DNA from: Halonotius roseus
GTDB lineage: Archaea > Halobacteriota > Halobacteria > Halobacteriales > Haloferacaceae
Reading direction: 5' to 3'
Assembly: GCF_006861655.1 (NCBI RefSeq)
Contig: NZ_SESI01000002.1
Coordinates: 62,001-126,000, forward strand
Length of the DNA stretch: 64,000 nucleotides
A model generated the notes under the pieces. The model worked only from the letters and a program-made list of their open reading frames with translations, was not told the DNA's origin and did not search any database. Within the stretch, counting starts at the first letter, position 1. Each line of letters opens with the position of its first letter. Shown here piece after piece: positions 1 through 7,959 of the stretch. Position numbers and translations under genes: made by a program.

Positions 1-240
1 ATCGCAGACACGGTCGTCGCCGGTACGCCGTGTGTGATCTATCCGTTCCTGCCGTTTCAGAAGGCTCTCGCCGAACGCGCCGAGGCCAAGCATCTGCCCG
101 GGATCTCGATGGCAACGACCGTCGACCGCGTGATCGATCGCGTTGAGGAGTACGTTGACAGCGATGTCGCACCCGACTACGACAACGGCGCGCCCGGGTT
201 TGTCGACACGGTGTTGGCCGGCGTCGACGACCCAACGTGA
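1..240 (+). CDS. Glycosyltransferase, C-terminal fragment (5' end outside window)
   Basis: Open reading frame that enters from the left edge in frame 1 and stops with TGA. The 79 visible residues include a run like the C-terminal, nucleotide-sugar-binding half of GT28/MGT-type or UDP-GlcNAc-epimerase-like enzymes (a GTPCVIYPF segment, then an alpha-helical tail with QKALAERAEA). In those families this part lies close to the bound nucleotide sugar. It sits upstream of a GT4 glycosyltransferase on the same strand, which fits a surface glycan role, but about 150 bp separate them so an operon is not certain. The family assignment rests on a short fragment and is tentative. Confidence 0.4.
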   Translation: MADTVVAGTPCVIYPFLPFQKALAERAEAKHLPGISMATTVDRVIDRVEEYVDSDVAPDYDNGAPGFVDTVLAGVDDPT

Positions 241-392
241 GCCGGAGTCCACTGTCGACAGCGAGCCGATACCGCCGACCACCCACCATCACCGATCGAC
301 CCGAATCGCCGTCTATCACGGTCGATCAGCGGGGATACCGCAAGATGCCGGCAGATTGAAACCCGATGACAATAAAACGCAGATAACGCGCT

Positions 393-1466
393 ATGCATAT
401 CGGCTTTTTTACGGACAGCTATTTTCCGGGGATCGATGGCGTCACCTACACGATCAAGACCTGGCGCGAGCGGCTGGAAGCCCGCGGCCACGAGGTCTCG
501 ATCATCTACCCCGACAGCAGCCACGAGCCGGGGCCAAACGAGTACCCGGTACCGTCGCTGCCGAACCCCTTCTACGCGCCGTACCGGCTGCCGATCGGTC
601 GGCGGCTGTCGACGCTGCCCGATCTTGATGTCGTCCACTGTCACGGCCCGGCGACAACAGGGCTGTTGGGCCGGCGGTATGCGGCAAAACACGATCTTCG
701 TTCCGTCTACACCCACCATACCCCGATCGAGGAATATCTGATCCGCGCGCTCAAATTCGACGGGCTCGCACAGGTCGTCGGCCAAGGCTACGTCGCCTAC
801 GAGACCCGATTCCTCCGATCGTTTGACTGTGTCACCGCCTCAACCGCAAAGATAAGACGCGATGTCGACCACCAGAAGCTCCCGGTTGGCATCGAATTAG
901 ACACGTTTACCCCACAATCCGAGTCGCTGTTTACCGATTCCCGGCCGATCGTCGGCTACAGCGGGCGGATGACAACAAAGAAAAATATCGACGAGATCCT
1001 TCGGGTCGCCGCCGAGACGCCCGACTACCGGTACGTGTTGGTCGGCGAGGGGCCGGCACGACCGAAGCTCGAACAGCAGGCCACCGACAACGTCGAGTTC
1101 CGTGATTTCCTCCCGCGGGAGCAGCTGCCGACCTTCTACAGTTCGCTGGATGTGTTCGTGACAGCCTCGACCTGCGACACGCTGGGGCTGTCGACGCTGG
1201 AGGCTAACGCCTGCGGCACACCGGTCGCCGCCGCCAACGTCCAGCCGTTCCGAGAGACGATCGGCCCGGACAACGGTTCGCGCTTCGAGTATGGCGATCT
1301 CGACGAGATGCGGGCGGCGATCGAGGACTGTCTCACCAGCGATCGCCAAACACGGGCGGCCGTCGAGCGGTTTTCGGTCGATCGGACGATCGACGATCTG
1401 GAGGCGATCTATCGCGGCGAGCCCGTCGCCGTCGAGGATCGCCAGCGGGTCTCGCCGTCGATCTGA
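393..1466 (+). CDS. Glycosyltransferase family 4 (GT-B fold)
   Basis: A 357-residue protein with the full plan of a GT4 retaining glycosyltransferase. The N-terminal acceptor half begins MHIGFFTDSYFPGIDG, followed by VVHCHGP and YTHHTPIEEYL. The C-terminal donor half has GYSGRMTTKKN, LVGEGP and the DTLGLSTLEANACGTPV region corresponding to the conserved E-x7-E nucleotide-sugar site; the first acidic residue is D rather than E. It probably adds a hexose to a lipid or glycan at the cytoplasmic face of the membrane. The donor and acceptor cannot be read from sequence. An A-rich stretch about 20 bp upstream could be the promoter of a leaderless transcript, supporting the ATG at 393. Confidence 0.85.
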   Translation: MHIGFFTDSYFPGIDGVTYTIKTWRERLEARGHEVSIIYPDSSHEPGPNEYPVPSLPNPFYAPYRLPIGRRLSTLPDLDVVHCHGPATTGLLGRRYAAKHDLRSVYTHHTPIEEYLIRALKFDGLAQVVGQGYVAYETRFLRSFDCVTASTAKIRRDVDHQKLPVGIELDTFTPQSESLFTDSRPIVGYSGRMTTKKNIDEILRVAAETPDYRYVLVGEGPARPKLEQQATDNVEFRDFLPREQLPTFYSSLDVFVTASTCDTLGLSTLEANACGTPVAAANVQPFRETIGPDNGSRFEYGDLDEMRAAIEDCLTSDRQTRAAVERFSVDRTIDDLEAIYRGEPVAVEDRQRVSPSI

Positions 1467-1526
1467 GTGCTTCACGCGGCGACACAGTGAACAACACTTA
1501 ATGTACGTCCCGAGACGAGAGAGGAT

Positions 1527-1607
1527 ATGCGCATGGTCACCCGCGCTGTAGTGCTCGCCGAGGCCAAGCCGGCCCAGCCGCGCCGCCGGCTGGTGATCGG
1601 CCGATGA
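1527..1607 (+). CDS. 26-codon leader ORF coupled to the next gene
   Basis: ATG at 1527 opens 26 codons ending in TGA at 1605-1607. That stop overlaps the ATG (1604) of the following gene as ATGA. A TATA-like ACTTAATG near 1494-1501 would place the transcript start at about 1525, so this short ORF would be the first thing translated on a leaderless mRNA and could deliver ribosomes to the downstream start. The peptide is basic and hydrophobic with no recognisable family. It could be a regulatory leader, a small protein or chance. The evidence is position and overlap only. Confidence 0.35.
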   Translation: MRMVTRAVVLAEAKPAQPRRRLVIGR

Positions 1608-2284
1608 TCTTCGGCGCGCTCGTGACCGTCAGCCTCCGGGCGGTCGCCACGGCGGTCGCCTCAGCCCGCAACATCGTGGTGACGACGACCGCCCTCGACA
1701 CCGTCGACCCCGAGGAGCCAGTGACGATCCTCGCGCCGGTCGTTGCCGTGCTCGGCGCGATCGGAGCCGTCTTCAAACCGGGCGAGGAACTCGTCGACAG
1801 CTACTGTTTTCGCTGGGTTCGAAGCCTGTTGCCACACGCCGAACGCGTTGCCAACGATCGCGGCTTCTATACCACCTACACGATCCGCCCCGAGGCTGAG
1901 GCCGTCGGGGTCTGGCACGGCTCGCTGGACGATCTTGAGGCGACGCTCCGCGAGGAGGGGTATCACTTCGGGCTCCTAGCGTCACACAAGGAGCTGCCCG
2001 ATGGGCGGCGGGAGGTTAGCAGCTGGGTCGATGTCGGCGGCCCGGTCTGTTCGGGGCTGCTCGGCGTGCTCGAACTCCAGTTGCGAACGTGGCAAACCCA
2101 CGTGACGGTCTTCGAGCGCGACGACGGGGATGGCTATCTCGTGACCGCCCACCACGAGCGGGCGGCGTACTCGGCACTCACGGCCTACTGGCATCTCCGC
2201 GGTCGAGATCTCCACGTCGAGAAGGGGCGGCGGATCGTCGCCGACCAGCTGGCCGAGGAGTCTCGCTTCGAGCCGGTTGAGTAA
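1604..2284 (+). CDS. Conserved haloarchaeal protein of unknown function
   Basis: A 226-residue protein that I cannot assign to a named family. Residues 1-60 are hydrophobic, with one or two possible membrane segments (around 1-20 and 42-58). The rest is a mixed, soluble-looking domain with several aromatic and charged motifs (SYCFRWVRSL, YTTYTIRPEAE, GFYTTY). The start at 1604 overlaps the stop of a 26-codon leader ORF. It is convergent with the membrane protein gene that ends 3 bp downstream. No catalytic motif is evident. Confidence 0.6.
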   Translation: MIFGALVTVSLRAVATAVASARNIVVTTTALDTVDPEEPVTILAPVVAVLGAIGAVFKPGEELVDSYCFRWVRSLLPHAERVANDRGFYTTYTIRPEAEAVGVWHGSLDDLEATLREEGYHFGLLASHKELPDGRREVSSWVDVGGPVCSGLLGVLELQLRTWQTHVTVFERDDGDGYLVTAHHERAAYSALTAYWHLRGRDLHVEKGRRIVADQLAEESRFEPVE

Positions 2285-2287
2285 TTC

Positions 2288-2785
2288 CTACGCGTCAGTA
2301 TCGGGTCGATGATACCGCAGATACCACGCCGACGCCGCAAGAGCCGCGGCGACAACAACGGGCCAGCGATCGGTCGACAGAAACAGCCCATCGAAAACGG
2401 GTCGATAGGTCGTCAGCGGCCACAGCACGAACTTCATGCGACCGGCCGGAAACGCCAACAGCGAGTCGAGCGCGAGATGTGAGCCCGCACCCACGGCGAG
2501 CAGACCGAACACGCGCCGACGATCGGTGTGTCGGACGACGGCGACGCCGATCAGCACCGACACCAGCGTGCCGCCAACGGTGTGGAGCGCGCCCCACTCG
2601 AAGGGCACCCCCAGCCATGCCTCCATCTGCCACGACGGAACCAGGAGTCGGATCTTCGTCAGATCCGGGGTGAACGCGCCCATCATGGCGACGGTCACGT
2701 ACGGCGGCGTCAGCCAGCGATACCGGAGGGACAACCCCACCGCAAGCGTGTAGGCGACCAACGCGTGGGTCAGCAGATCCGGCAT
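2288..2785 (-). CDS. YdjM-like membrane-bound metal-dependent hydrolase family protein
   Basis: A 165-residue membrane protein starting MPDLLTHALVAY. It has the hallmarks of the LexA-binding, inner-membrane-associated hydrolase family (YdjM/DUF457): an early LTH histidine motif, an FTPDLTK motif, a GALHTVGG histidine, a GSHLALDS histidine/aspartate motif, and four or so membrane helices. Family members carry the conserved H and D residues as presumed metal ligands, but their substrate is unknown. The reading frame is open upstream to 3259; I chose the ATG at 2785 because the family begins here and the upstream part reads as low-quality, basic sequence. Confidence 0.7.
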   Translation of the reverse strand: MPDLLTHALVAYTLAVGLSLRYRWLTPPYVTVAMMGAFTPDLTKIRLLVPSWQMEAWLGVPFEWGALHTVGGTLVSVLIGVAVVRHTDRRRVFGLLAVGAGSHLALDSLLAFPAGRMKFVLWPLTTYRPVFDGLFLSTDRWPVVVAAALAASAWYLRYHRPDTDA

Positions 2786-2929
2786 TACGCGAGCACTCGC
2801 GGCGATCGGGTTTTGCGGTTGCGGTTTCCCGATCGTTGGCTGCTCGCGGTGGCCGCGCGCTGTGAGCCGCCGGCGAGCACCACAGCTGGCCTCGGTAGAT
2901 ACAAATAGATCGCCCACAAGAAGCGATAC

Positions 2930-3334
2930 GTGTCGAACCCGCCAGCCGATCGGCCGGATCCGGTCGCGGAGACGGACGGTACACCCGCCGACAACACGCC
3001 AACGGTCACGTGTAGCCAGTGCGACCGCACGTGGGCTCTCGAATACGAGCTTGACTCGTTGTATGCCGGCAACCAAGCCTTCGAACAGTTCGCGCTCGAT
3101 CACAAACGCCACACGGGTCATTTCCCCGACGACGTAACCCCGTGGGTCGCCGACTGCGATCGCTGTCCGGCGACCGAGCAGTATCTCGACGAGGAGCCGG
3201 CTCGGCGGTGGGCCGAAACGCACGCCCGTCACACCACCCATCCGGTGTCGCTTACCCACGACCCAAGCGATGTGGCCGTGACTGTCGACGACGAGGCACG
3301 CGCGGTGTCGACAGCCGAGCAGGAATCAGAGTAG
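2930..3334 (+). CDS. Small protein with two CxxC...HxxHTxH zinc-finger-like repeats
   Basis: A 134-residue acidic protein with a GTG start. It contains two similar modules: CSQC followed about 30 residues later by HKRHTGHF, and CDRC followed about 25 residues later by HARHTTH. Each would supply two cysteines and two or three histidines for one zinc ion, so the protein is a duplicated zinc-finger-like domain. The N-terminal 25 and C-terminal 30 residues are disordered-looking and acidic. The role is unknown; nucleic-acid or protein binding is possible. It is transcribed divergently from the YdjM-like gene. Confidence 0.6.
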   Translation: MSNPPADRPDPVAETDGTPADNTPTVTCSQCDRTWALEYELDSLYAGNQAFEQFALDHKRHTGHFPDDVTPWVADCDRCPATEQYLDEEPARRWAETHARHTTHPVSLTHDPSDVAVTVDDEARAVSTAEQESE

Positions 3335-3407
3335 GTCGCCGACGGCAGAATTAGCACACAGTTCTTGCTCGATTCACCGATCACACGATCGTCGGCAACG
3401 ACGCCAG

Positions 3408-3767
3408 CTAGTCGCTGGTCGATGCCTCAACCGTGTCCTCGGCCAGCCAGTCATCGGCCCACGACTCGATCTCATCGAAGACGGGACACAGCGACCGACC
3501 CTTGGCTGTCAGGCTGTAGTAGCTCGCCACCGGCGCGTCCTCTTCGAGCCGCCGCTCAACGAAGCCCGTCTCCTGGAGATCATCGAGCACGCGGGACAGC
3601 GTCCGGGAGTTGGCGTCCGTCGAGCGTTTGAGCTCGTTGAACCGCTTTTCGCCCTCCTGGAGGTCATGAAGGATCACGAGTCGCCACGGCGAACCGACCT
3701 GTTCGATGGCCTCAACGACCGAACAGGCATCCCCACCGGCGTCGGCGGTCGTTGGCTGCTGGGACAT
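3408..3767 (-). CDS. HxlR-family winged-helix transcriptional regulator
   Basis: A 119-residue one-domain regulator of the HxlR type. It has a conserved Cys near residue 15 (DACSVVEAIEQVG), then WRLVILHDLQEG, FNELKRSTDANSRTLSRVLDDL (recognition helix) and the wing YSLTAKGRSLCPVF. HxlR proteins bind DNA as dimers, and several sense quinones, aldehydes or redox state through the Cys. The ATG at 3767 is preceded by a TATA-like TTTTAGATG about 25 bp upstream, which favours it over the ATG at 3791. The divergent neighbour encodes a DoxX protein, a common partner, so the regulator probably controls that gene from the shared intergenic region. Confidence 0.85.
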   Translation of the reverse strand: MSQQPTTADAGGDACSVVEAIEQVGSPWRLVILHDLQEGEKRFNELKRSTDANSRTLSRVLDDLQETGFVERRLEEDAPVASYYSLTAKGRSLCPVFDEIESWADDWLAEDTVEASTSD

Positions 3768-3929
3768 TAGGTGTATACAGACGGCCACCATCTAAAATCG
3801 TTCCGCCGATCCGGCTGAGATCGACGCTGTGTCACCCCGGCTCGAACGCGCCGGTAACACAGGGGTTAGCTGGTTGCTGGGGTGTCCGGGAAACGATATA
3901 TCAGTTGCGGTCGTACAGTTGCTTGCAAA

Positions 3930-4388
3930 ATGTTACCGACAACGGTATCCGAACTTCTCGTATCGACGCTCCCACTGCAGGCCGGCTTCGACGGTGCCCT
4001 CACCGGCGAGCTGTTTTTGCTTGGTCGCTTGCTGTTCGGCGGCGTCCTCGCGTTCAACGGGCTGAACCACTTCCTCGATGCCGAATCGATGGCGGGGTAC
4101 GCCGGCGCGAAAGGCGTTCCCGCACCCGGGCTTGCGGTGCCTGTCACCGGCGGGATCCTGCTGTTCGGCGGCCTCGGCGTCGCCGCGGGCGTCCTCCCGA
4201 CGCTGGCGGCCGGCGCGCTGGTCGTCTTCCTCGTCGCCACGACACCTGTGATGCACAACTTCTGGGCGGTGCCCGAAGAGCAGAAACAGGGTGAGATGAT
4301 CAACTTCCTGAAAAACGTCGCCATGACCGGCGCGGCCCTCGCGCTGCTGGCGATCAGCACGACCGCCTGGCCGTACGCCCTCGCCTAA
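3930..4388 (+). CDS. DoxX-family membrane protein
   Basis: A 152-residue integral membrane protein with four predicted helices and the DoxX signature: a first helix with LLGRLLFGGVLAFNGLNHF, then AGYAGAKGVPAPG and GGILLFGGLGVAAG. Family members are associated with thiosulfate:quinone oxidoreduction or with membrane redox homeostasis under oxidative stress. The ATG at 3930 lies about 27 bp after a clear TATA element (GATATATCA, 3895-3903), so the transcript is probably leaderless and the upstream ATG at 3882 is not used. The divergent HxlR gene is the likely regulator. Confidence 0.85.
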   Translation: MLPTTVSELLVSTLPLQAGFDGALTGELFLLGRLLFGGVLAFNGLNHFLDAESMAGYAGAKGVPAPGLAVPVTGGILLFGGLGVAAGVLPTLAAGALVVFLVATTPVMHNFWAVPEEQKQGEMINFLKNVAMTGAALALLAISTTAWPYALA

Positions 4389-4390
4389 GA

Positions 4391-4825
4391 TCAGGCCGAA
4401 TCGGCGTTCGGGTTGAGCACCTCGATCAGCGTGCCAGCAGGGTCACGCAGGAAGCAGATTTTCGTCCCCGTCGCGGTCGTCTGCGGCGGGCTCAGCGTCT
4501 CGACTGACGCCGGTAGCGACTCGTAAAACTCGTCGACATCGTCGACCTCGATACCGAGATGTGTCGCCCCGGCGTCGTTGAGGTCGGCCGGAGGGCGGTC
4601 GTCACCGGCCGGCTCGTAGGCGACGAGTTCGAGCCGCACCGAGCCAAGGTCGAGGTGGACGAACTCCGCGCTCGCGTTGGGGATGTCGACACCGGTGGCG
4701 AAGGCGTCGCCGTCGACGCTGAACTCCGCGATGACCTCACAGTCGAAGACGGATTGATAAAATTCGGTTGCGGCATCGAGGTCGCTGACGGTGATACCAA
4801 CGTGGTGGGCGGTTAGATCGGCCAT
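4391..4825 (-). CDS. VOC-superfamily (glyoxalase/dioxygenase-like) protein
   Basis: A 144-residue protein with the paired beta-alpha-beta-beta-beta modules of the vicinal oxygen chelate fold. The first module starts TAHHVGITVSDLDAATEFYQ and the second has ATHLGIEVDDVDEFYESL and ends ICFLRDPAGTLIEVLNP. The metal-ligand positions are plausibly H8, E75 or so, H near 97 and E near 137, as in methylmalonyl-CoA epimerases and glyoxalase I-like enzymes. The substrate cannot be told. It converges on the DoxX gene, ending 2 bp from it. Confidence 0.85.
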   Translation of the reverse strand: MADLTAHHVGITVSDLDAATEFYQSVFDCEVIAEFSVDGDAFATGVDIPNASAEFVHLDLGSVRLELVAYEPAGDDRPPADLNDAGATHLGIEVDDVDEFYESLPASVETLSPPQTTATGTKICFLRDPAGTLIEVLNPNADSA

Positions 4826-4887
4826 GGTACCCCTGGGCGACCGTCGCATCAAAACGCTTCGAAGACGAGCAGCGATAGTTCCGTGGC

Positions 4888-6471
4888 TTACGCGAGGAAA
4901 ACGTGTCGCGGACGGTCGGCAAGCACGTCTCGACCCCACTCGACAGTATTTTGGAAATCATCCGAGCGGAAGAAGCCCATCGCGTCCTCCTGGGACTCCC
5001 ACTGGCTGGCGATGAACATGTCGTTTTCGTCCTCCTCGTTGACCATGAGATCCGTTTCGAGGTGGCCGTCCATATCGGCGAGGACGCCGCCGACGGTCTC
5101 GAATTTGTCGACAAAGTCCTCTCGGGAGTCGGGTTTGACGGTGTAGAACATCCCCATCGTCCCGAAGCCGGATTCCTCGCCGGCGCGTTCGACGATGCCG
5201 GGCAGCTCCGAGAGGAAGCCGGCGGCGGTGTCGGCCGCGCTGGCGGTATCCCAGATCGAGACGACCGCGCTGCGATCGCGGTCGGCGGCCTCGTAGACCG
5301 CGGTTTTGACGTGAGTTCCATAGTGTTCGAAGTTGCCGCGGAGCCCCTCGACCTCCTCGAAGAGCTCGTCGGTGTCGGCCTCCGAGTACAGCACAGTCGC
5401 GTACACGTCCTCGCCGTGGGGTTGGCCGGCGTAGATATCCATGTCCGCGAGTTGGCCGCGGATCTCCTCGTCATCAGCGTCGTCGTCATCGCCATCGTGG
5501 TGAGCGTCGCTATCGTGATGACCCTCGCCCTCGTGGTGGCCGCTGTCGTCGTGATGGCCGTCGTCGTCACCGTGGTGACCGCCAGCATCGCCGTGGTGGC
5601 TACCGTTGCTGTCGCCGTGGTGGTGGCCGTCGCCGTGGCCCTGACCATGACCCTCGCCGTGATGGTGACCACCATGGTCGTCGTGTTCGGCGGTCGGCAC
5701 CGCCTCGCCGTTGAGATACGCCAACAGATCCTCGGGCGGGAACCGCCGGCCGATGTAGAAGCCGGGGAACTCGCCGTACTTCGAGGTCGCCTCGTCGAAC
5801 CGCATCTCGTAGACGATATCTTTGATCTTGACGGGATCGGCGGCGAACAGCGTCACCCCCCACTCGTGGTCGTCGAAGCCGATCGAGGAGGCGATGATCT
5901 GGTCGATGTCGCCGGCGTACTGCTTGCCGGTCGCGCCGTGGCCGCTCATCATCTCGGCGCGCTCCTCGAAGGGGAGGGTGTACCAGTTGTGCTCCTCGCC
6001 GCGACGCTTGCTCATCGGGTAGAAACAGACGTACTCGTCGTCAGGGATCTCGGGTTTGAGCTTCCCTTCGATATACTGCCGAAGGCCCTCGTTGATCTCG
6101 CCGCCTTCGAAGTAGTCATCGGAGACATAGCCCGACACTTCTGTGACCGACACGTAGGAGTTCGGTTGGGTCGTGAATTCGGCGAGTGCGGTGCCTTCGA
6201 ACTGGCGTTCGGCCTGCGAAAGCAGATCCAGCGTCGGGCGGAGATGGACGATCATGAGGTCGGCCTTGTGGCCGATAATCGAGAACACTGCCGAGGTGCC
6301 CTCGCCGTCGGGGCTGTCGGCGGCCGACTCGTGGCTCGCCAGATACTCACGCCCGGCGCGGGCCGCCCGCTCGCGTTCCTGCTCAGGAGCGTTTCGCCAG
6401 GCGTCCCAATCGATCTGCCGGAAGTCATGCAGCATATACCAGCCTTCGTCGGTTTGCGGGACTTCGACCAT
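4888..6471 (-). CDS. pitA: PitA/HemQ-like haem protein: chlorite dismutase fold, His-rich linker, ABM domain
   Basis: A 527-residue fusion. Residues 1-250 form a chlorite-dismutase/HemQ domain with YPMSKRR (Y151, matching the catalytic Tyr of coproheme decarboxylase) and SGHG (H178, the proximal haem ligand). Residues 263-327 form a strongly His/Gly/Asp-rich linker. Residues 345-527 form an antibiotic-biosynthesis-monooxygenase-like ferredoxin-fold region. This architecture is that of haloarchaeal PitA. By family, the first half probably decarboxylates iron-coproporphyrin III to haem or otherwise handles haem; the role of the linker (metal binding) is inference. The ATG at 6471 is chosen because homology starts at MVEVPQTDEGWY; the frame stays open to 6528. 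Confidence 0.85.
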   Translation of the reverse strand: MVEVPQTDEGWYMLHDFRQIDWDAWRNAPEQERERAARAGREYLASHESAADSPDGEGTSAVFSIIGHKADLMIVHLRPTLDLLSQAERQFEGTALAEFTTQPNSYVSVTEVSGYVSDDYFEGGEINEGLRQYIEGKLKPEIPDDEYVCFYPMSKRRGEEHNWYTLPFEERAEMMSGHGATGKQYAGDIDQIIASSIGFDDHEWGVTLFAADPVKIKDIVYEMRFDEATSKYGEFPGFYIGRRFPPEDLLAYLNGEAVPTAEHDDHGGHHHGEGHGQGHGDGHHHGDSNGSHHGDAGGHHGDDDGHHDDSGHHEGEGHHDSDAHHDGDDDDADDEEIRGQLADMDIYAGQPHGEDVYATVLYSEADTDELFEEVEGLRGNFEHYGTHVKTAVYEAADRDRSAVVSIWDTASAADTAAGFLSELPGIVERAGEESGFGTMGMFYTVKPDSREDFVDKFETVGGVLADMDGHLETDLMVNEEDENDMFIASQWESQEDAMGFFRSDDFQNTVEWGRDVLADRPRHVFLA

Positions 6472-6545
6472 GCCTGCGGTTCGCGCTACGCGGGTATGGA
6501 AGTTACGTGTCTTTTCACCCGGTGGCAACCGACGACCAGAAAGAA

Positions 6546-7916
6546 TCAGTCGACAACGGTCGCTTCGCTGTCCGACTCGGCGAGCCCCTGGAGATGCGAA
6601 CCGAGATGCTGTGCCAACAGTGGCGGGACAGCGTTGCCGATCTGCGTGGCGATATCGTCAAATGAGCCCTGAAACTCGAAGCTGTCCGGAAAGCTCTGGA
6701 TACGAGCCCCTTCACGGAGCGACAGCCCGCGGTTTTCCGTCGGGTGGAGCTTATCGCGCGGCACAAAATCGGTCGTCAGGATCGTATTCGACTGCCCGTC
6801 GGGATCGAGCCGCATGTATCGCGGCCGAATGCCAGATTTCGTGTTGAGATCGTAGCCGAGGGTGTCGCCGTCCTCGTCGGTTCGGAGCCAGCCGTCGTCG
6901 TGGAGCCGGGTTAGTGCCGACTGCACCGCCGCGTCGTCGGCGTCGAGATGGTCGGCGATGAGGTCATCTGGAACCGCCCCAACTGACTTCCCGCTCATGC
7001 GGAAATCCTTCCGGGAGCGATGGCGGGCGATGAATTCAAGCGCGGCCTGCTCGGTGTCGCTGAACCGATGGGCGAGCAGCTCCCAGACCTGCCGGTAGCG
7101 GTCGCCAAACCGACTGGAGCGGTACATCTCTCCGGGGTTCAACGCGGCGACGATGTGTTGGGTATCCTCGTCGCTTGCGGGCTCCTTGGCGACGTGATTC
7201 CACGTCTTGTCGACCCCATCGCGGATCAAGCGGAGATACGTGTTGTCAGGGAACTCGGACAGCGACGGCAGGTCAACCTCGCCGGTCTCGGTTGGTTCCG
7301 GCAAGTCCGCAAGCGCGTCGGCAACGGTCGTCCAGCTTTGTACCGGCTCGCCGGTGAGTGTCTGTTGGCCGTCGCTGTGTTCGGTGTAGGGGCCCTCGGG
7401 CAGGGATGGCTCGGCTGAGAGGTCGTTTCGGACGCCGCAGTAGATCACCCGCTCGCGGGTCTGTGGCACCCCGAAATCGGCGGCGTTCAGCGTCTCCCAG
7501 TCAACCGTGTAGCCGGCAGCGTCGTATTCTGCTTCGATGGCGTCGAGAAAGGCGTCGCTGATCGTCGTCATCCCGGCGACGTTCTCCATCAGCACATACC
7601 GCGGCTGGAGCTGTTCGACCGCCTGGATGAAGGAAAACACGAGTTGGTTTCGCTCGTCGTCGAGACTGCGCTCGCCGCGGGCGTCGCTAAATCCCTTGCA
7701 GGGTGGACTGCCAAAGACAATGTCGACATCCTCGTCGTGGATTTCAGCAGGCAGGCCGTCGCTGAGGTCGTGGGAGATCGCGGTCGCCGCGTGGTTGGCC
7801 TCGAAGGTCGCCAGCGCGTCGTCGGCGATATCGACGCCGTACTCAACCTCGATGCCGGCCGCTTCGAGTCCCGCGCTAAAGCCTCCGGCCCCACAGAACA
7901 GATCGACGGCGTGCAT
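6546..7916 (-). CDS. DNA (cytosine-5-)-methyltransferase
   Basis: A 456-residue C5-cytosine methyltransferase. Motif I is DLFCGAGGFSAGLEAAG (from residue 5, AdoMet binding), motif IV is SPPCKGFS with the catalytic Cys73, motif VI is ENV (111-113), and the C-terminus has motifs IX-X, including RIQSFPDSF and IGNAVPPLLA. The target-recognition region between about 220 and 380 contains a segment that looks like a winged helix (DDLIADHLDADDAAVQ through LHDDGWL). It lies 43 bp downstream of a restriction-endonuclease-like gene on the same strand, forming a type II restriction-modification pair. It methylates cytosine in the shared site; the specificity is not readable here. Confidence 0.9.
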   Translation of the reverse strand: MHAVDLFCGAGGFSAGLEAAGIEVEYGVDIADDALATFEANHAATAISHDLSDGLPAEIHDEDVDIVFGSPPCKGFSDARGERSLDDERNQLVFSFIQAVEQLQPRYVLMENVAGMTTISDAFLDAIEAEYDAAGYTVDWETLNAADFGVPQTRERVIYCGVRNDLSAEPSLPEGPYTEHSDGQQTLTGEPVQSWTTVADALADLPEPTETGEVDLPSLSEFPDNTYLRLIRDGVDKTWNHVAKEPASDEDTQHIVAALNPGEMYRSSRFGDRYRQVWELLAHRFSDTEQAALEFIARHRSRKDFRMSGKSVGAVPDDLIADHLDADDAAVQSALTRLHDDGWLRTDEDGDTLGYDLNTKSGIRPRYMRLDPDGQSNTILTTDFVPRDKLHPTENRGLSLREGARIQSFPDSFEFQGSFDDIATQIGNAVPPLLAQHLGSHLQGLAESDSEATVVD

Positions 7917-7959
7917 ATCGTATGCGGTGTTACAGACGGCCGTATTTAGCCTCCCGGGA

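Noticed and set aside
4903-6672. 589-codon ORF on the strand opposite to the PitA-like gene
   Set aside because: It is an antisense shadow of a GC-rich gene: valine- and alanine-rich, no motifs. The minus-strand gene has clear haem-site residues.
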